From Rhizobiaceae bacterium (GTDB taxonomy: Bacteria; Pseudomonadota; Alphaproteobacteria; Rhizobiales; Rhizobiaceae), in the NCBI GenBank assembly GCA_019635755.1, contig JAHBYW010000001.1, positions 868,001-932,000 of the forward strand: DNA of 64,000 bases, given 5' to 3'. The position numbers and the translations under genes were made by a program. The notes below the pieces were generated by a model. It did not search any database, was not told where the DNA came from, and saw only the letters and a list, made by a program, of their open reading frames with translations. Below, one piece after another: positions 9,834-18,211 of the stretch. Every line of letters starts with the position of its first letter. Position 1 is the first letter of the stretch.

Positions 9834-10514
9834 CTACCAGGGCAGCAGGTCCTTCAGGCCGCCCTTCTTGCGGGCCGACCGCTTCTGCCGCCGTTCCTTC
9901 TTCCACTCGTCCTCGCCGAGGTCGCCCACGGCGGCGGTTTCCTCGGGCGCGCGATAGACGACCGGCGGCTCGCTCAAATATTTGCGGCTCGTCGCGCTGC
10001 CTTGCTTGGAATCCGCCAGGCGGCGCTGAATTTCGGCGCGCTGGTCCGGCGTCACCACGCCATCATAGCCGGGTCCGCCGATCGGCTCGCGGCCGGTCTG
10101 GCGGCGATCGCGCAGGTCCGGCTTCGGATCCATCGTGTCGACGATGACCGGCGCGCGATAGGCGGGATTGTCCTGGTTCGCCGTCGCGTCGGCCTTGATG
10201 CGCGCCAGGCGCGCCTCCGGCGATTCCGGCCAGGCGGTCCGCGACGTCGCGACGATGTTGTCCTGCGGCGCCACGAGCGCCATCTGCTGGCCCTCGCCCG
10301 GCCTCACCAGTTCAGGCCGCGGCGCATAGTTGATCGCGTCGCGCTTCTTGTCGCCGACGCTCATCATGCCGGTGACGTCTTCCAGAAGCTGCATGTTGGC
10401 GGTCTTGTCGGTGCCGTAGGTCGGCGACCCCATGCACCCCGCGAGCGCGAGAACCGACGCAAGGGAAAACCCAATCGACAGGCGCCGTATCGCGCCACTC
10501 TTCGTCTGTCGCAC
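9834..10514 (-). CDS. putative lipoprotein of unknown function
   Basis: A protein of about 226 residues with a lipoprotein signal: basic start (RQTKSGAIRRL), hydrophobic stretch and the lipobox LALAGC followed by MGSPTYG. The mature part is hydrophilic, with no recognised domain; it contains NMQLLEDVTGMMSVGDKKRD and ends in a strongly basic tail, KKERRQKRSARKKGGLKDLLPW. It is probably anchored in the inner or outer membrane by the lipidated cysteine. GTG 10514 is preferred because it gives a normal-length signal and has a purine-rich stretch upstream; an ATG at 10556 would add 14 residues. It lies about 170 bp downstream of ileS on the same strand. Confidence 0.72.
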   Translation of the reverse strand: MRQTKSGAIRRLSIGFSLASVLALAGCMGSPTYGTDKTANMQLLEDVTGMMSVGDKKRDAINYAPRPELVRPGEGQQMALVAPQDNIVATSRTAWPESPEARLARIKADATANQDNPAYRAPVIVDTMDPKPDLRDRRQTGREPIGGPGYDGVVTPDQRAEIQRRLADSKQGSATSRKYLSEPPVVYRAPEETAAVGDLGEDEWKKERRQKRSARKKGGLKDLLPW

Positions 10515-10683
10515 CAATCGTCCGCCTCTCACGCGCGGCCAGGCCGCATACTGCAATACCGACCCATCGCCGCCGATTCCGGCGACAACGTGGCGCCGAC
10601 ATGTCTTTTCAGTCTACACCACACCGGTGCATTGAGCAACGAAGGGGCCGCAACGACCTGTTTTTGCTGCTTTTTGGGCGATC

Positions 10684-13600
10684 CTAGACAAGCCCCAGCG
10701 TCCGCAGCTCGCGCAGAGCGCGGGCATCGCGCGCCGACACATAAGGGTAGTCCGGATCGCTTCCGACGTCGTCGGTGTAGCGCCACGACCGTGCGCATTT
10801 GCGGCCAGGCGCCCTCACGAAGACGACGGAGACGTCGGCCACATCATCGAGCGAGAAGGCTTCCGTCGTCGGCCGCCAGTCGGCGACCTTGAAGCCGCTG
10901 GTGATGCAGACCTCTGCGAGGTCCACGCCTTCCAGCGCCAGCCTGAGCGACGCGTCGCCGATGTGGATGACGGGCGCCGCTTCCAGCGATGAGCCGATGG
11001 TCTTGCGCGCGCGTTCGATCTCGAGCGCGCCGGTGACGACGCGGCGGACCTGCCTCACCTTCTTCCACTTCTCGGCAAGCGCGTCGTTCCGCCATTCCGG
11101 CGGCAGGTCGCGGAACTGCTCCAGATGCACCGACCGGGCCGAACGGTAGCGGTCGAGCCAGGCCTCCTCCGTGGTGAACGGAAGCATCGGCGCGAGCCAG
11201 GTGACCAGATTGTCGAACAGGTGCCGCACCACCTCCACCGACGCGCGCCGGCGCAGGCTCGACGGAGCGTCGCAGTAGAGCGCGTCCTTGCGGATGTCGA
11301 AGTAGAAAGCGGACAGGTCGACCACCATGAAGTCGAGCAGCGCCTTGGCGATCTTCTTGAAGTCGAAGGCGTCGTAGGCGGCGCGCACCACCTCGTCGAG
11401 TTCGGAGAGCCGGTGCAGCATCAGCCGCTCGAGCTCCGGCATGTCGGCCAGCCGCACCGTCTCGCCGGTGTCGTGCGCCAGCGTGCCCAGCATCCAGCGC
11501 AGCGTGTTGCGCAGCTTGCGGTAGGAATCGATGTTGGTCTGCAGGACGTTCTTGCCGAGACGCTGGTCCTCCCAGTAGTCGGTCGTCGCGACCCAGAGCC
11601 GGAGGATGTCGGCGCCGGACTGTTTCATCACATCCTGCGGAACCACCGTGTTGCCCAGCGACTTGGACATCTTGCGGCCCTCCTCGTCGAGGGTGAAGCC
11701 GTGGGTGATGACGGTGTCGTAGGGCGCGCGGCCGCGTGTGCCGCAGCTTTCCAGCAGCGACGAATGGAACCAGCCGCGATGCTGGTCGGAGCCTTCCAGG
11801 TAGACGTCGGCGGGCCACTTCAGCCCCGGCCGGTCCTCCAGCGTGAAGGTGTGGGTCGAGCCGGAATCGAACCAGACGTCCAGGATGTCCGTGACCTGGC
11901 GCCAGGATTCGTTCGCCATCCTCCCGAGGAAGCGCTCGCGCGCGCCCTCGGCGAACCAGGCGTCGGCACCCTCGCGCTCAAACGCCTCGATGATGGACTG
12001 GTTCACCGCCTCGTCCTTCATCACCTCGCCCTCGTCGTCGACGAAGACGGTGATCGGCACGCCCCAGGCGCGCTGGCGCGACAGCACCCAGTCCGGCCGT
12101 TCCTCGATCATCGAGCGCAGCCGCGTCTGGCCGGCGGCGGGCACGAAGCGCGTGGCGTCGATGGCGGCCAGCGCGCGCTGGCGCAGCGTCGTGCCGTTTT
12201 CCAGCGGCTTGTCCATGTAGACGAACCACTGCGGCGTGTTGCGGAAGATGACCGGCTTCTTCGACCGCCACGAGTGCGGATAGGAGTGCTTCAGCCGGCC
12301 GCGCGCGAACAGCGAGTTGCGGGCGATCAGCGCCTCGATCACGGCCTGGTTGGCATTGCCCTTCTTGCCCTCGTCGTCGATGACGCGGGCGGCACCCCCT
12401 TCACGGTCCGGGCCGAAGCCCGGCGCGTCCTTGGTCAGGTAGCCGGCGTCGTCCACGGTAAACGGGATCGCCGTCTCGATGCCGCGCGCGCGCAGCTCCG
12501 GGGCGACGCTCATCCACGCATCGAAGTCCTCGCGGCCGTGGCCGGGCGCGGTGTGCACGAAGCCCGTGCCCGCGTCGTCGGTGACGTGGTCGCCGGGCAG
12601 CAGCGGAACGGCGAACTCGTAGCCGCCGCCCAGGCCTTTCAGCGGATGCGAGAGCGTCATCGCCGCGAGCTCCGAGGCCGGGACGGTCCTCAGCCGGCGA
12701 TGCTGCAGCTTCGCCTTTGAGAAGGCGTCGTCGGCCAGCGCGTCGGCGATGATCAGCGTCTCGCCCGGGCGCGGTCCGAAATTGTTCTCCGCCGCCGTCA
12801 CCTCGTAGAGGCCGTAGGCGATGCGCGGCGAGAAGGCGACCGCACGGTTGCCGGGGATCGTCCACGGCGTTGTCGTCCAGATCACGACATAGGCGAGCGT
12901 CAGCGGTCGCACCGCCGCCTCGAACACGGCGGCGACCTCGTCCTCGGACATGTCGCCGTCGATCTCCAGCGTCGGCGCGGCCGCGATCGGGAACTTCGCC
13001 CAGATCGTATCGCTTTCGTAGTCCTGGTACTCGACCTCGGCCTCGGCGAGCGCCGTGCGCTCCACCACGCTCCACATCACCGGCTTGGAGCCGCGATAGA
13101 GCTGGCCGCTGACGGCGAACTTCATAAGCTCGCCGGCGATCCGCGCCTCGGCGTGGAAGTCCATCGTCGTGTAGGGGTTCTTGAAGTCCCCGATCACGCC
13201 CAGCCGCTGGAACTCCTCGCTCTGCACGCCGATCCAGTGGGTGGCGAACTCGCGGCATTCGCGGCGGAACTCGTTGACCGGAACCTCGTCCTTGTTCTTG
13301 CCCTGCGCGCGATACTGCTCCTCGATCTTCCATTCGATCGGCAGCCCGTGGCAGTCCCACCCCGGCACGTAGTTCGAATCGTAGCCGCGCATCTGGAACG
13401 AGCGGACGATGATGTCCTTCAGCACCTTGTTCAGCGCATGGCCGATGTGGATGTTGCCGTTGGCGTAGGGCGGCCCGTCGTGCAGCACGAAGGGCGGGCG
13501 GCCGATCGCGTCGTGGCGAAGCAGGCCGTAGAGGTCCATCTCCTGCCAGCGGCGGACGAGTTCCGGCTCCCTCTCCGGCAGGCCGGCGCGCATCGGGAAA

Positions 13601-13686
13601 TCCGTCTGCGGCAAGAACAGTGTCTTCGAATAGTCGATCTCGGCGGGCTCCGGCCGCAGGTCGACGGGCATTTCGGTCTCGGTCAT
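10684..13686 (-). CDS. ileS: isoleucyl-tRNA synthetase
   Basis: A 1000-residue class Ia aminoacyl-tRNA synthetase that charges tRNA-Ile in the cytoplasm. Visible features are the HIGH signature in [16 protein letters not shown], the editing (CP1) domain, the WFDSGST segment and the KMSKS loop in [10 protein letters not shown]. The C-terminal zinc knuckle is degraded: the first pair reads KCARSW instead of CxxC, and the second pair is replaced by VSARDA, so only one of the four usual Cys ligands remains. ATG 13686 ([13 protein letters not shown]) is chosen over an upstream in-frame start because homology begins soon after it. The next gene on the same strand lies 228 bp upstream and encodes a MipA-like protein. 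Confidence 0.96.
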   Translation of the reverse strand: MTETEMPVDLRPEPAEIDYSKTLFLPQTDFPMRAGLPEREPELVRRWQEMDLYGLLRHDAIGRPPFVLHDGPPYANGNIHIGHALNKVLKDIIVRSFQMRGYDSNYVPGWDCHGLPIEWKIEEQYRAQGKNKDEVPVNEFRRECREFATHWIGVQSEEFQRLGVIGDFKNPYTTMDFHAEARIAGELMKFAVSGQLYRGSKPVMWSVVERTALAEAEVEYQDYESDTIWAKFPIAAAPTLEIDGDMSEDEVAAVFEAAVRPLTLAYVVIWTTTPWTIPGNRAVAFSPRIAYGLYEVTAAENNFGPRPGETLIIADALADDAFSKAKLQHRRLRTVPASELAAMTLSHPLKGLGGGYEFAVPLLPGDHVTDDAGTGFVHTAPGHGREDFDAWMSVAPELRARGIETAIPFTVDDAGYLTKDAPGFGPDREGGAARVIDDEGKKGNANQAVIEALIARNSLFARGRLKHSYPHSWRSKKPVIFRNTPQWFVYMDKPLENGTTLRQRALAAIDATRFVPAAGQTRLRSMIEERPDWVLSRQRAWGVPITVFVDDEGEVMKDEAVNQSIIEAFEREGADAWFAEGARERFLGRMANESWRQVTDILDVWFDSGSTHTFTLEDRPGLKWPADVYLEGSDQHRGWFHSSLLESCGTRGRAPYDTVITHGFTLDEEGRKMSKSLGNTVVPQDVMKQSGADILRLWVATTDYWEDQRLGKNVLQTNIDSYRKLRNTLRWMLGTLAHDTGETVRLADMPELERLMLHRLSELDEVVRAAYDAFDFKKIAKALLDFMVVDLSAFYFDIRKDALYCDAPSSLRRRASVEVVRHLFDNLVTWLAPMLPFTTEEAWLDRYRSARSVHLEQFRDLPPEWRNDALAEKWKKVRQVRRVVTGALEIERARKTIGSSLEAAPVIHIGDASLRLALEGVDLAEVCITSGFKVADWRPTTEAFSLDDVADVSVVFVRAPGRKCARSWRYTDDVGSDPDYPYVSARDARALRELRTLGLV

Positions 13687-13914
13687 GACTGGTCCCAGAG
13701 GCGCCGACGGCGCGTGCCGCGGCATGCACTATCGTGGATTGGAATGCGCGGGGAACGCGCGAGCGGTTATGCCCCGGACCTCCGGCGGCTCACGCCGCCC
13801 GGGAGGCCGGGCCGGTAATTCGTATCGCGGTCGCGAAATGCGGGGCGGCTGCGGTCATGCGCCGCGCTATACCGCAGCGGAGCGCGGGAATAAAGGCCCG
13901 CGCCGCGCATACGA

Positions 13915-14763
13915 TCACATGCCGAAATCGAAACGGTACGTGGTGGACACACCGACCAGCGTCTGGTTCCTCGATCCACGCTCGTTCACGAGGCTGGACG
14001 CGGCCGCCTGGTCGACCAGTCGGGAATATTCGCCGAACAGGCTGACATTCACCTTCTCGGTCGCCTTGAAGGTCAGCGCTCCCCCGAAGCCGATCGATCC
14101 CATGCCGGAGATCGGCGCGTACGGGCTGAGGCCGGACGCCGCGGATTCCGCTGCGTCGACACCATAATAGGCATCGAAATAGCGGGCGGATGCCCATTTG
14201 GCGCGCGGTCCGGCCGAGATCTGCACCTGCTCGCTCAGGTCCGCGAAGGCGTCGACGGCGAAGTCCGCGACGACCCCCTCATGCGCCCGGAACCCACGCC
14301 GGACCTCGGTGCGGAAGCGCAGCCAGTCGGCCGGGTAGAGATCGACGAAGCCGCCTGCCTCCACCCCGAACGGCACCGGCGAAAGGCCGGCAAGATCGGG
14401 CGAATCCGTCGCATCGCGGCGGAACACCAGCTTGCCGACCGCGCCGATCCGGAAGGCGCCGGTGTCGAAGAAGGCCAGCGACATGTTGTCGTTGCGCGAC
14501 GTGAATCGGGGCTGGCCGCCGGCGCGGCCGAGCGACAGGATCGGCATCGCCGACAGCATGTACTCGCCCGACCCCTCGTAGCGCGGCGCCCTGTAGAGCG
14601 ACACGCCGACCGTCAGATACCAGTTGCCTGAGAACAGCCCGCCGCCCCCCTCGCCGTCCTGGGCGAACGAATGCTGCGGCATGCAAATGGCGGACCCCAG
14701 CGCGAGCGCCGCCGCCACGAAACGATAACCCCACACGACCGAACCCCGCGCTACTCGAAACAC
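13915..14763 (-). CDS. MipA/OmpV family outer membrane protein
   Basis: A protein of about 282 residues with an N-terminal signal peptide (hydrophobic VAAALALGSAI, then HSFAQ). It is followed by amphipathic beta-strands typical of the MipA/OmpV barrel: NWYLTVGVSLYRAPRYEGSG near the start, then alternating aromatic strands, and a C-terminal strand ending TYRFDFGM with the terminal aromatic pattern of outer membrane barrels. MipA was described as a scaffold for murein synthesis; most homologues have no defined role. The start is uncertain: GTG 14763 and GTG 14736 both precede the signal peptide, and neither has a strong ribosome site. A GCGCGGG/CCCGCGC hairpin at 13882-13903 follows the stop but lacks a T-run. 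Confidence 0.8.
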   Translation of the reverse strand: MFRVARGSVVWGYRFVAAALALGSAICMPQHSFAQDGEGGGGLFSGNWYLTVGVSLYRAPRYEGSGEYMLSAMPILSLGRAGGQPRFTSRNDNMSLAFFDTGAFRIGAVGKLVFRRDATDSPDLAGLSPVPFGVEAGGFVDLYPADWLRFRTEVRRGFRAHEGVVADFAVDAFADLSEQVQISAGPRAKWASARYFDAYYGVDAAESAASGLSPYAPISGMGSIGFGGALTFKATEKVNVSLFGEYSRLVDQAAASSLVNERGSRNQTLVGVSTTYRFDFGM

Positions 14764-14828
14764 AATCCGCGTCCGGATTGCGTCACTCTTCGGCAATGTC
14801 GGTAAAATTTGAATGAATCGGCCGGGCG

Positions 14829-15806
14829 TCAGAACGTGACGGCGGCGTCGAGCGACGAGAGCGGGCGCACGCCGGCCAGCAGCGCCCGCGCCTCGGCCTC
14901 GTCGCGACGCATCTGCGCGACCAGACTGTCCAGCCCGTCGAACTTCTCCTCGGGCCGCAGGAAGCCGAAGAAGGACACCGCGCAATGCTCGCCGTAGAGG
15001 TCTGCGGAAAAGTCGAACACGAAGGTTTCCAGCAGCGGCGGGCCGTCGGCGGCGACGGTCGGCCGCCGGCCGAAGCTGGCCACGCCGTCATGCAGCGTTC
15101 CGTCCGCCCGGCGAAGCCGGACCGCGTAGATCCCGTGCCGAAGCAGCGTGCTGGCCGGCAGCGCCATGTTCGCGGTCGGGAAGCCGAGCGTCCGGCCGAG
15201 CTTCTGCCCGCCGCCGATCTTCGCCTCCACCGTGTAGCGATAGCCGAGCAGGCCGGCCGCGTCGGCCACGTCGCCCCCCTCAAGCGCCTGTCGGATTCGG
15301 CTGGACGAGACGACGTCGGCGCCCTCGTCGCGAAACGCGTCGACCAGCGTAACGCCAAAACCGTGGCGCTCGCCCGCGGCCATCAGATAGGCCGGGCCAC
15401 CCTGCCGGTCGCGGCCGAAATGGAAATCGAAGCCGGTCACCGCATGGCCGATCCCCAGGCCGCGCTCCAGCACGGCGTCGACGAAGGTCTCGGCGTCCTG
15501 GGCGGCAAAGCCGCGGTCGAAGCGCTGCTCCACCACGGCGTCGAAGCCCAGCCTTTCAAGGAGCCGCGCCTTCACTGGCGCTGGTGTCAGGATGAACAGC
15601 GGCACTTCCGGCCGGAAGACGGCCCTGGGATGCGGCTCGAAGGTGAGCACCAGCGCGGGGACCCTGCGCCGCTCCGCCTCGTCCAGAGCGCGCTGCAGCA
15701 CCGCCTGGTGGCCGCGATGCACGCCGTCGAAATTGCCGATCGCGACGACGCCGCCACGCAGGGTGGCGGGCAGCCTGTCGGCGCCGTCGACGCGCAGGAG
15801 CGCCAT
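14829..15806 (-). CDS. ribF: bifunctional riboflavin kinase/FAD synthetase RibF
   Basis: A 325-residue bifunctional enzyme that phosphorylates riboflavin to FMN and adenylates FMN to FAD. The N-terminal FMN adenylyltransferase domain has the nucleotidyl-transferase motif GNFDGVHRGHQAVL at about residues 25-38 and a later SSSRIRQAL motif. The C-terminal riboflavin kinase domain has GRTLGFPTANM. Length and domain order match the family. The start lies 1 base beyond the stop of the upstream HAD hydrolase gene, so the pair is almost certainly co-transcribed. No FMN riboswitch is evident upstream. Confidence 0.95.
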   Translation of the reverse strand: MALLRVDGADRLPATLRGGVVAIGNFDGVHRGHQAVLQRALDEAERRRVPALVLTFEPHPRAVFRPEVPLFILTPAPVKARLLERLGFDAVVEQRFDRGFAAQDAETFVDAVLERGLGIGHAVTGFDFHFGRDRQGGPAYLMAAGERHGFGVTLVDAFRDEGADVVSSSRIRQALEGGDVADAAGLLGYRYTVEAKIGGGQKLGRTLGFPTANMALPASTLLRHGIYAVRLRRADGTLHDGVASFGRRPTVAADGPPLLETFVFDFSADLYGEHCAVSFFGFLRPEEKFDGLDSLVAQMRRDEAEARALLAGVRPLSSLDAAVTF

Positions 15807-15807
15807 G

Positions 15808-16668
15808 CTATTTCAGCCGCGGGATCGCGCCCACGGGCCGGTGACCGTGGCGGTCGAGGAAGGCGAGCAGCAGCGCCGCGTCCGGGTTGAGCGCGTTGCC
15901 ATATTCCTTGGCGTGGATCCCGCCCGATACGTAGAGGACGTCGATGCCGTTCTGCTCCGCGCCCTTCACGTCCGTCAGCACGCCGTCGCCGATGGCCAGC
16001 GCGTCCCGCGGTCCCAGCGCCGCGCCTGCGACCTGGGACGCGGCGGCAAGCGCTGCGGCGTAGATCGGCCTGTGCGGCTTGCCGGCGATCTCGGTCCGCC
16101 CGCCGAGCTGTCCATAGTCGCGGGCCAGCGCGCCCGCGCACCAGATCAGGCGATCGCCCCGCTCCACCACGATGTCGGGATTGGCGCAGATGAACGGCAG
16201 GTTGCGCTGGCGGAAGCGCTGCAGCATGTCGGCATAGTCGCCGGGCGTCTCCGCCTCGTCGTCGAACAGGCCGGTGCAGACCACCGCCGACGCCTCGAAC
16301 TCCTCGACGAGGTCGACGTCCAGGCCCTCGTAGAGACCCAGATCGCGCTCTGGCCCGAGGTGGAACACCTTCCGCGGACCCGCCCGCACGAGGTCGCGCG
16401 TCACGTCGCCCGACGTCACGATCCTGTCCCACGCGGCCGACGGGACGCCGATGGCGGCGAGCTGCGCCTCGACATCGCCGTTGCGGCGCGGCGAGTTGGT
16501 GATGAGCACCACGGCGACGCCGCCGGCACGGGCCCGTTCGAGCGCGGCGGCCGCATCGGGGTAGGCGGAGACGCCGTTGTGGACGACGCCCCAGACATCG
16601 CACAGGATGGCGCGGTATCGTCCGGCGATCTCGTCCAGCGAGCCGATCATGTCGGGTGTCTTCGTCAT
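15808..16668 (-). CDS. HAD-superfamily hydrolase, TIGR01459-like
   Basis: A 286-residue HAD phosphatase of the NagD-like, class IIA type. Motif I is ILCDVWGVVHNG, with the nucleophilic Asp but with Trp-Gly in place of the usual second Asp region. Motif II is LITNSPRR, the lysine motif is AGKPHRPIY, and motif III is AIGDGVLTDVKGA. The family is conserved next to ribF in rhizobia, which suggests a link to flavin or nucleotide phosphate metabolism, but its substrate is not established. ATG 16668 is chosen because AGGG lies about 8 bases upstream; an adjacent in-frame ATG at 16671 is equally possible. It forms an operon with ribF (1-base gap). Confidence 0.85.
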   Translation of the reverse strand: MTKTPDMIGSLDEIAGRYRAILCDVWGVVHNGVSAYPDAAAALERARAGGVAVVLITNSPRRNGDVEAQLAAIGVPSAAWDRIVTSGDVTRDLVRAGPRKVFHLGPERDLGLYEGLDVDLVEEFEASAVVCTGLFDDEAETPGDYADMLQRFRQRNLPFICANPDIVVERGDRLIWCAGALARDYGQLGGRTEIAGKPHRPIYAAALAAASQVAGAALGPRDALAIGDGVLTDVKGAEQNGIDVLYVSGGIHAKEYGNALNPDAALLLAFLDRHGHRPVGAIPRLK

Positions 16669-16848
16669 CATCCATCCCTGCGGCGGGTCTGGCGCGCGGC
16701 GCGGGAGCCGCATTAACCGAAGCCGTTCACCCTGTCACCAGCTTTCGCTTAACGCGGAACGCCATGCCGTGCCAAAAGATGGCCACATCAAGGGGTTATC
16801 GGGGCACATGGGCGTTGTGAGGGGCGGCCATGCGGGAGAGTTCTTGAG

Positions 16849-18054
16849 ATGACGCGTATTGTCATCGCCGTCGCGGTATTCGTGTTGCTGGGCGGCGCCG
16901 TTGCGTTCCTCTACGGCCCCATCGAGGGCTGGCCCGTCGAGATGCGCATGCTGCTCGTCTCGGTGGTCACGCTGTGCATGTCGGTCGCCGCGGTCTTCTG
17001 GAGCCTGCGCTCCGAACGCCGCATCGCGGCATTGCGCACCGACCTCAGCGTCCTCGCGCGCTCGATCGACCTGGCGCTCCGGGACTTCGCCCAGCGCAAC
17101 ACCAAGGACGTGGCGACGCTCGGCGAGATGAACGAACACGTCGCGCACGAACTCGAGAAGATCGCCGCGCACCTGCTGGCACGCGAAGACACGCAGCCCT
17201 CCCCGCCCCCGCAGCCCGTCGACAACGTCGTGGCGCTGCCCTCCACCCGCCGCGGCAAGCTGCCGGCGGCCGCCGATCCCTTCTCCACCGGCGCCGACCG
17301 CGGCACCGTCGAAGCCGCCTTCCGCCAGGCGATCGCCGCGGGCACGTTCGACATCAGCCTGCAGCCGATCGTCTCCGTGTCGCGCAGCGCCGCGGCCGGG
17401 TTCGAGGCCTTCGCCAGCCTGCCCGTGGAAGGCCGCGGACCCGTCGACATCCGCCGCCTGCCGGGGCTCGGATCGGCCGCGTTCGAGCGCATCCTGCTGA
17501 TCAACTCGCTGGAGGCCGGGCGCCGCCGTCTCGGCATGGCCGGGGAGGAAATGCCGGTGCATGCCGCGATCTCCGACGCGCTGCTGAACGACCCGCAGGA
17601 GTTCGGCAAGGTCATCGAGGCGATCACGCTCTATCCGGAGGTGTCGAAATCCGTGGTGATCTCGATGCCGGCGCCGCTGTTTGGCGCGCAGCGGCCCGAA
17701 GCGGACGCGATCTCGCGCCTCGCCGGCCTCGGCATGCGCTTCGCTGCCGAGGGCTGGATCGAGGGCCTCGAGAACCCGTCCGAGTTCGCCCGGGCCGGCG
17801 TCGGCTACTTCAAGATCACCGCCAATCGGCTCCTCGATCGCGAACGGTCGCGGCGCAGGCTGGTGCCGGCGGCGACGATCATCGAGGCGGTCACCCGGGC
17901 CGAGATCACCGTGGTCGCCACCGATGTCAGCATGGACGAGGATGCCGTCAGCCTCATCGACCTCGGGCTCGAGCTGATGATCGGCGAACGCTTCTCCGGA
18001 CCGCGCCGGCTGAAGCCGGAAAGTGATCCGCAGGCCAAGCTCGCACTGGTCTAG
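16849..18054 (+). CDS. membrane-anchored protein with degenerate EAL domain (TipF-like)
   Basis: A 401-residue protein with two N-terminal transmembrane helices (about residues 3-25 and 33-52), a helical linker that may form a coiled coil (about 53-110), and a C-terminal EAL-type domain (about 150-385). The EAL motif reads FEAFASL, and the segment matching the catalytic DDFG loop reads FAAEGWIEG, so the conserved catalytic Asp pair is missing. Cyclic-di-GMP hydrolysis is therefore unlikely; the domain may bind the nucleotide or act structurally. The layout (two helices, coiled coil, degenerate EAL) resembles TipF, the flagellar positioning protein of Caulobacter; that link is inference. ATG 16849 has GGGAGAG about 9 bases upstream. 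Confidence 0.78.
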   Translation: MTRIVIAVAVFVLLGGAVAFLYGPIEGWPVEMRMLLVSVVTLCMSVAAVFWSLRSERRIAALRTDLSVLARSIDLALRDFAQRNTKDVATLGEMNEHVAHELEKIAAHLLAREDTQPSPPPQPVDNVVALPSTRRGKLPAAADPFSTGADRGTVEAAFRQAIAAGTFDISLQPIVSVSRSAAAGFEAFASLPVEGRGPVDIRRLPGLGSAAFERILLINSLEAGRRRLGMAGEEMPVHAAISDALLNDPQEFGKVIEAITLYPEVSKSVVISMPAPLFGAQRPEADAISRLAGLGMRFAAEGWIEGLENPSEFARAGVGYFKITANRLLDRERSRRRLVPAATIIEAVTRAEITVVATDVSMDEDAVSLIDLGLELMIGERFSGPRRLKPESDPQAKLALV

Positions 18055-18060
18055 ACGGCC

Positions 18061-18085
18061 GGGATTCCACCGGAATCTAGGTTTT
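18061..18085 (+). terminator. possible terminator after the EAL gene
   Basis: A short hairpin, GATTCC-ACC-GGAATC (18063-18077), lies just after the EAL-gene stop and is followed after four bases by TTTT. The stem is only six base pairs, so termination would be weak. A second, longer inverted repeat, CCCGGTTT/AAACCGGG (18123-18130 and 18145-18152), lies further along and closer to the next gene. Confidence 0.35.
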
Positions 18086-18211
18086 GCGCCATCGCTTTGG
18101 TTAATGCCCGGTCAAGCCCTGTCCCGGTTTTGATTTCGATCGCGAAACCGGGAATTTAGGGATTTGTGCGACTGTCCCCCATCGACCTGGATCAAGCAGG
18201 GGGTTTTCGCG

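Noticed and set aside
13687..13914. T-box leader before ileS
   Set aside because: No T-box sequence or terminator/antiterminator pair is recognisable; only a GC-rich hairpin without a T-run is present near the MipA-like gene end.
15807..16848. FMN riboswitch upstream of ribF
   Set aside because: ribF starts 1 base after the HAD gene, and no conserved RFN-like structure could be seen before that gene.
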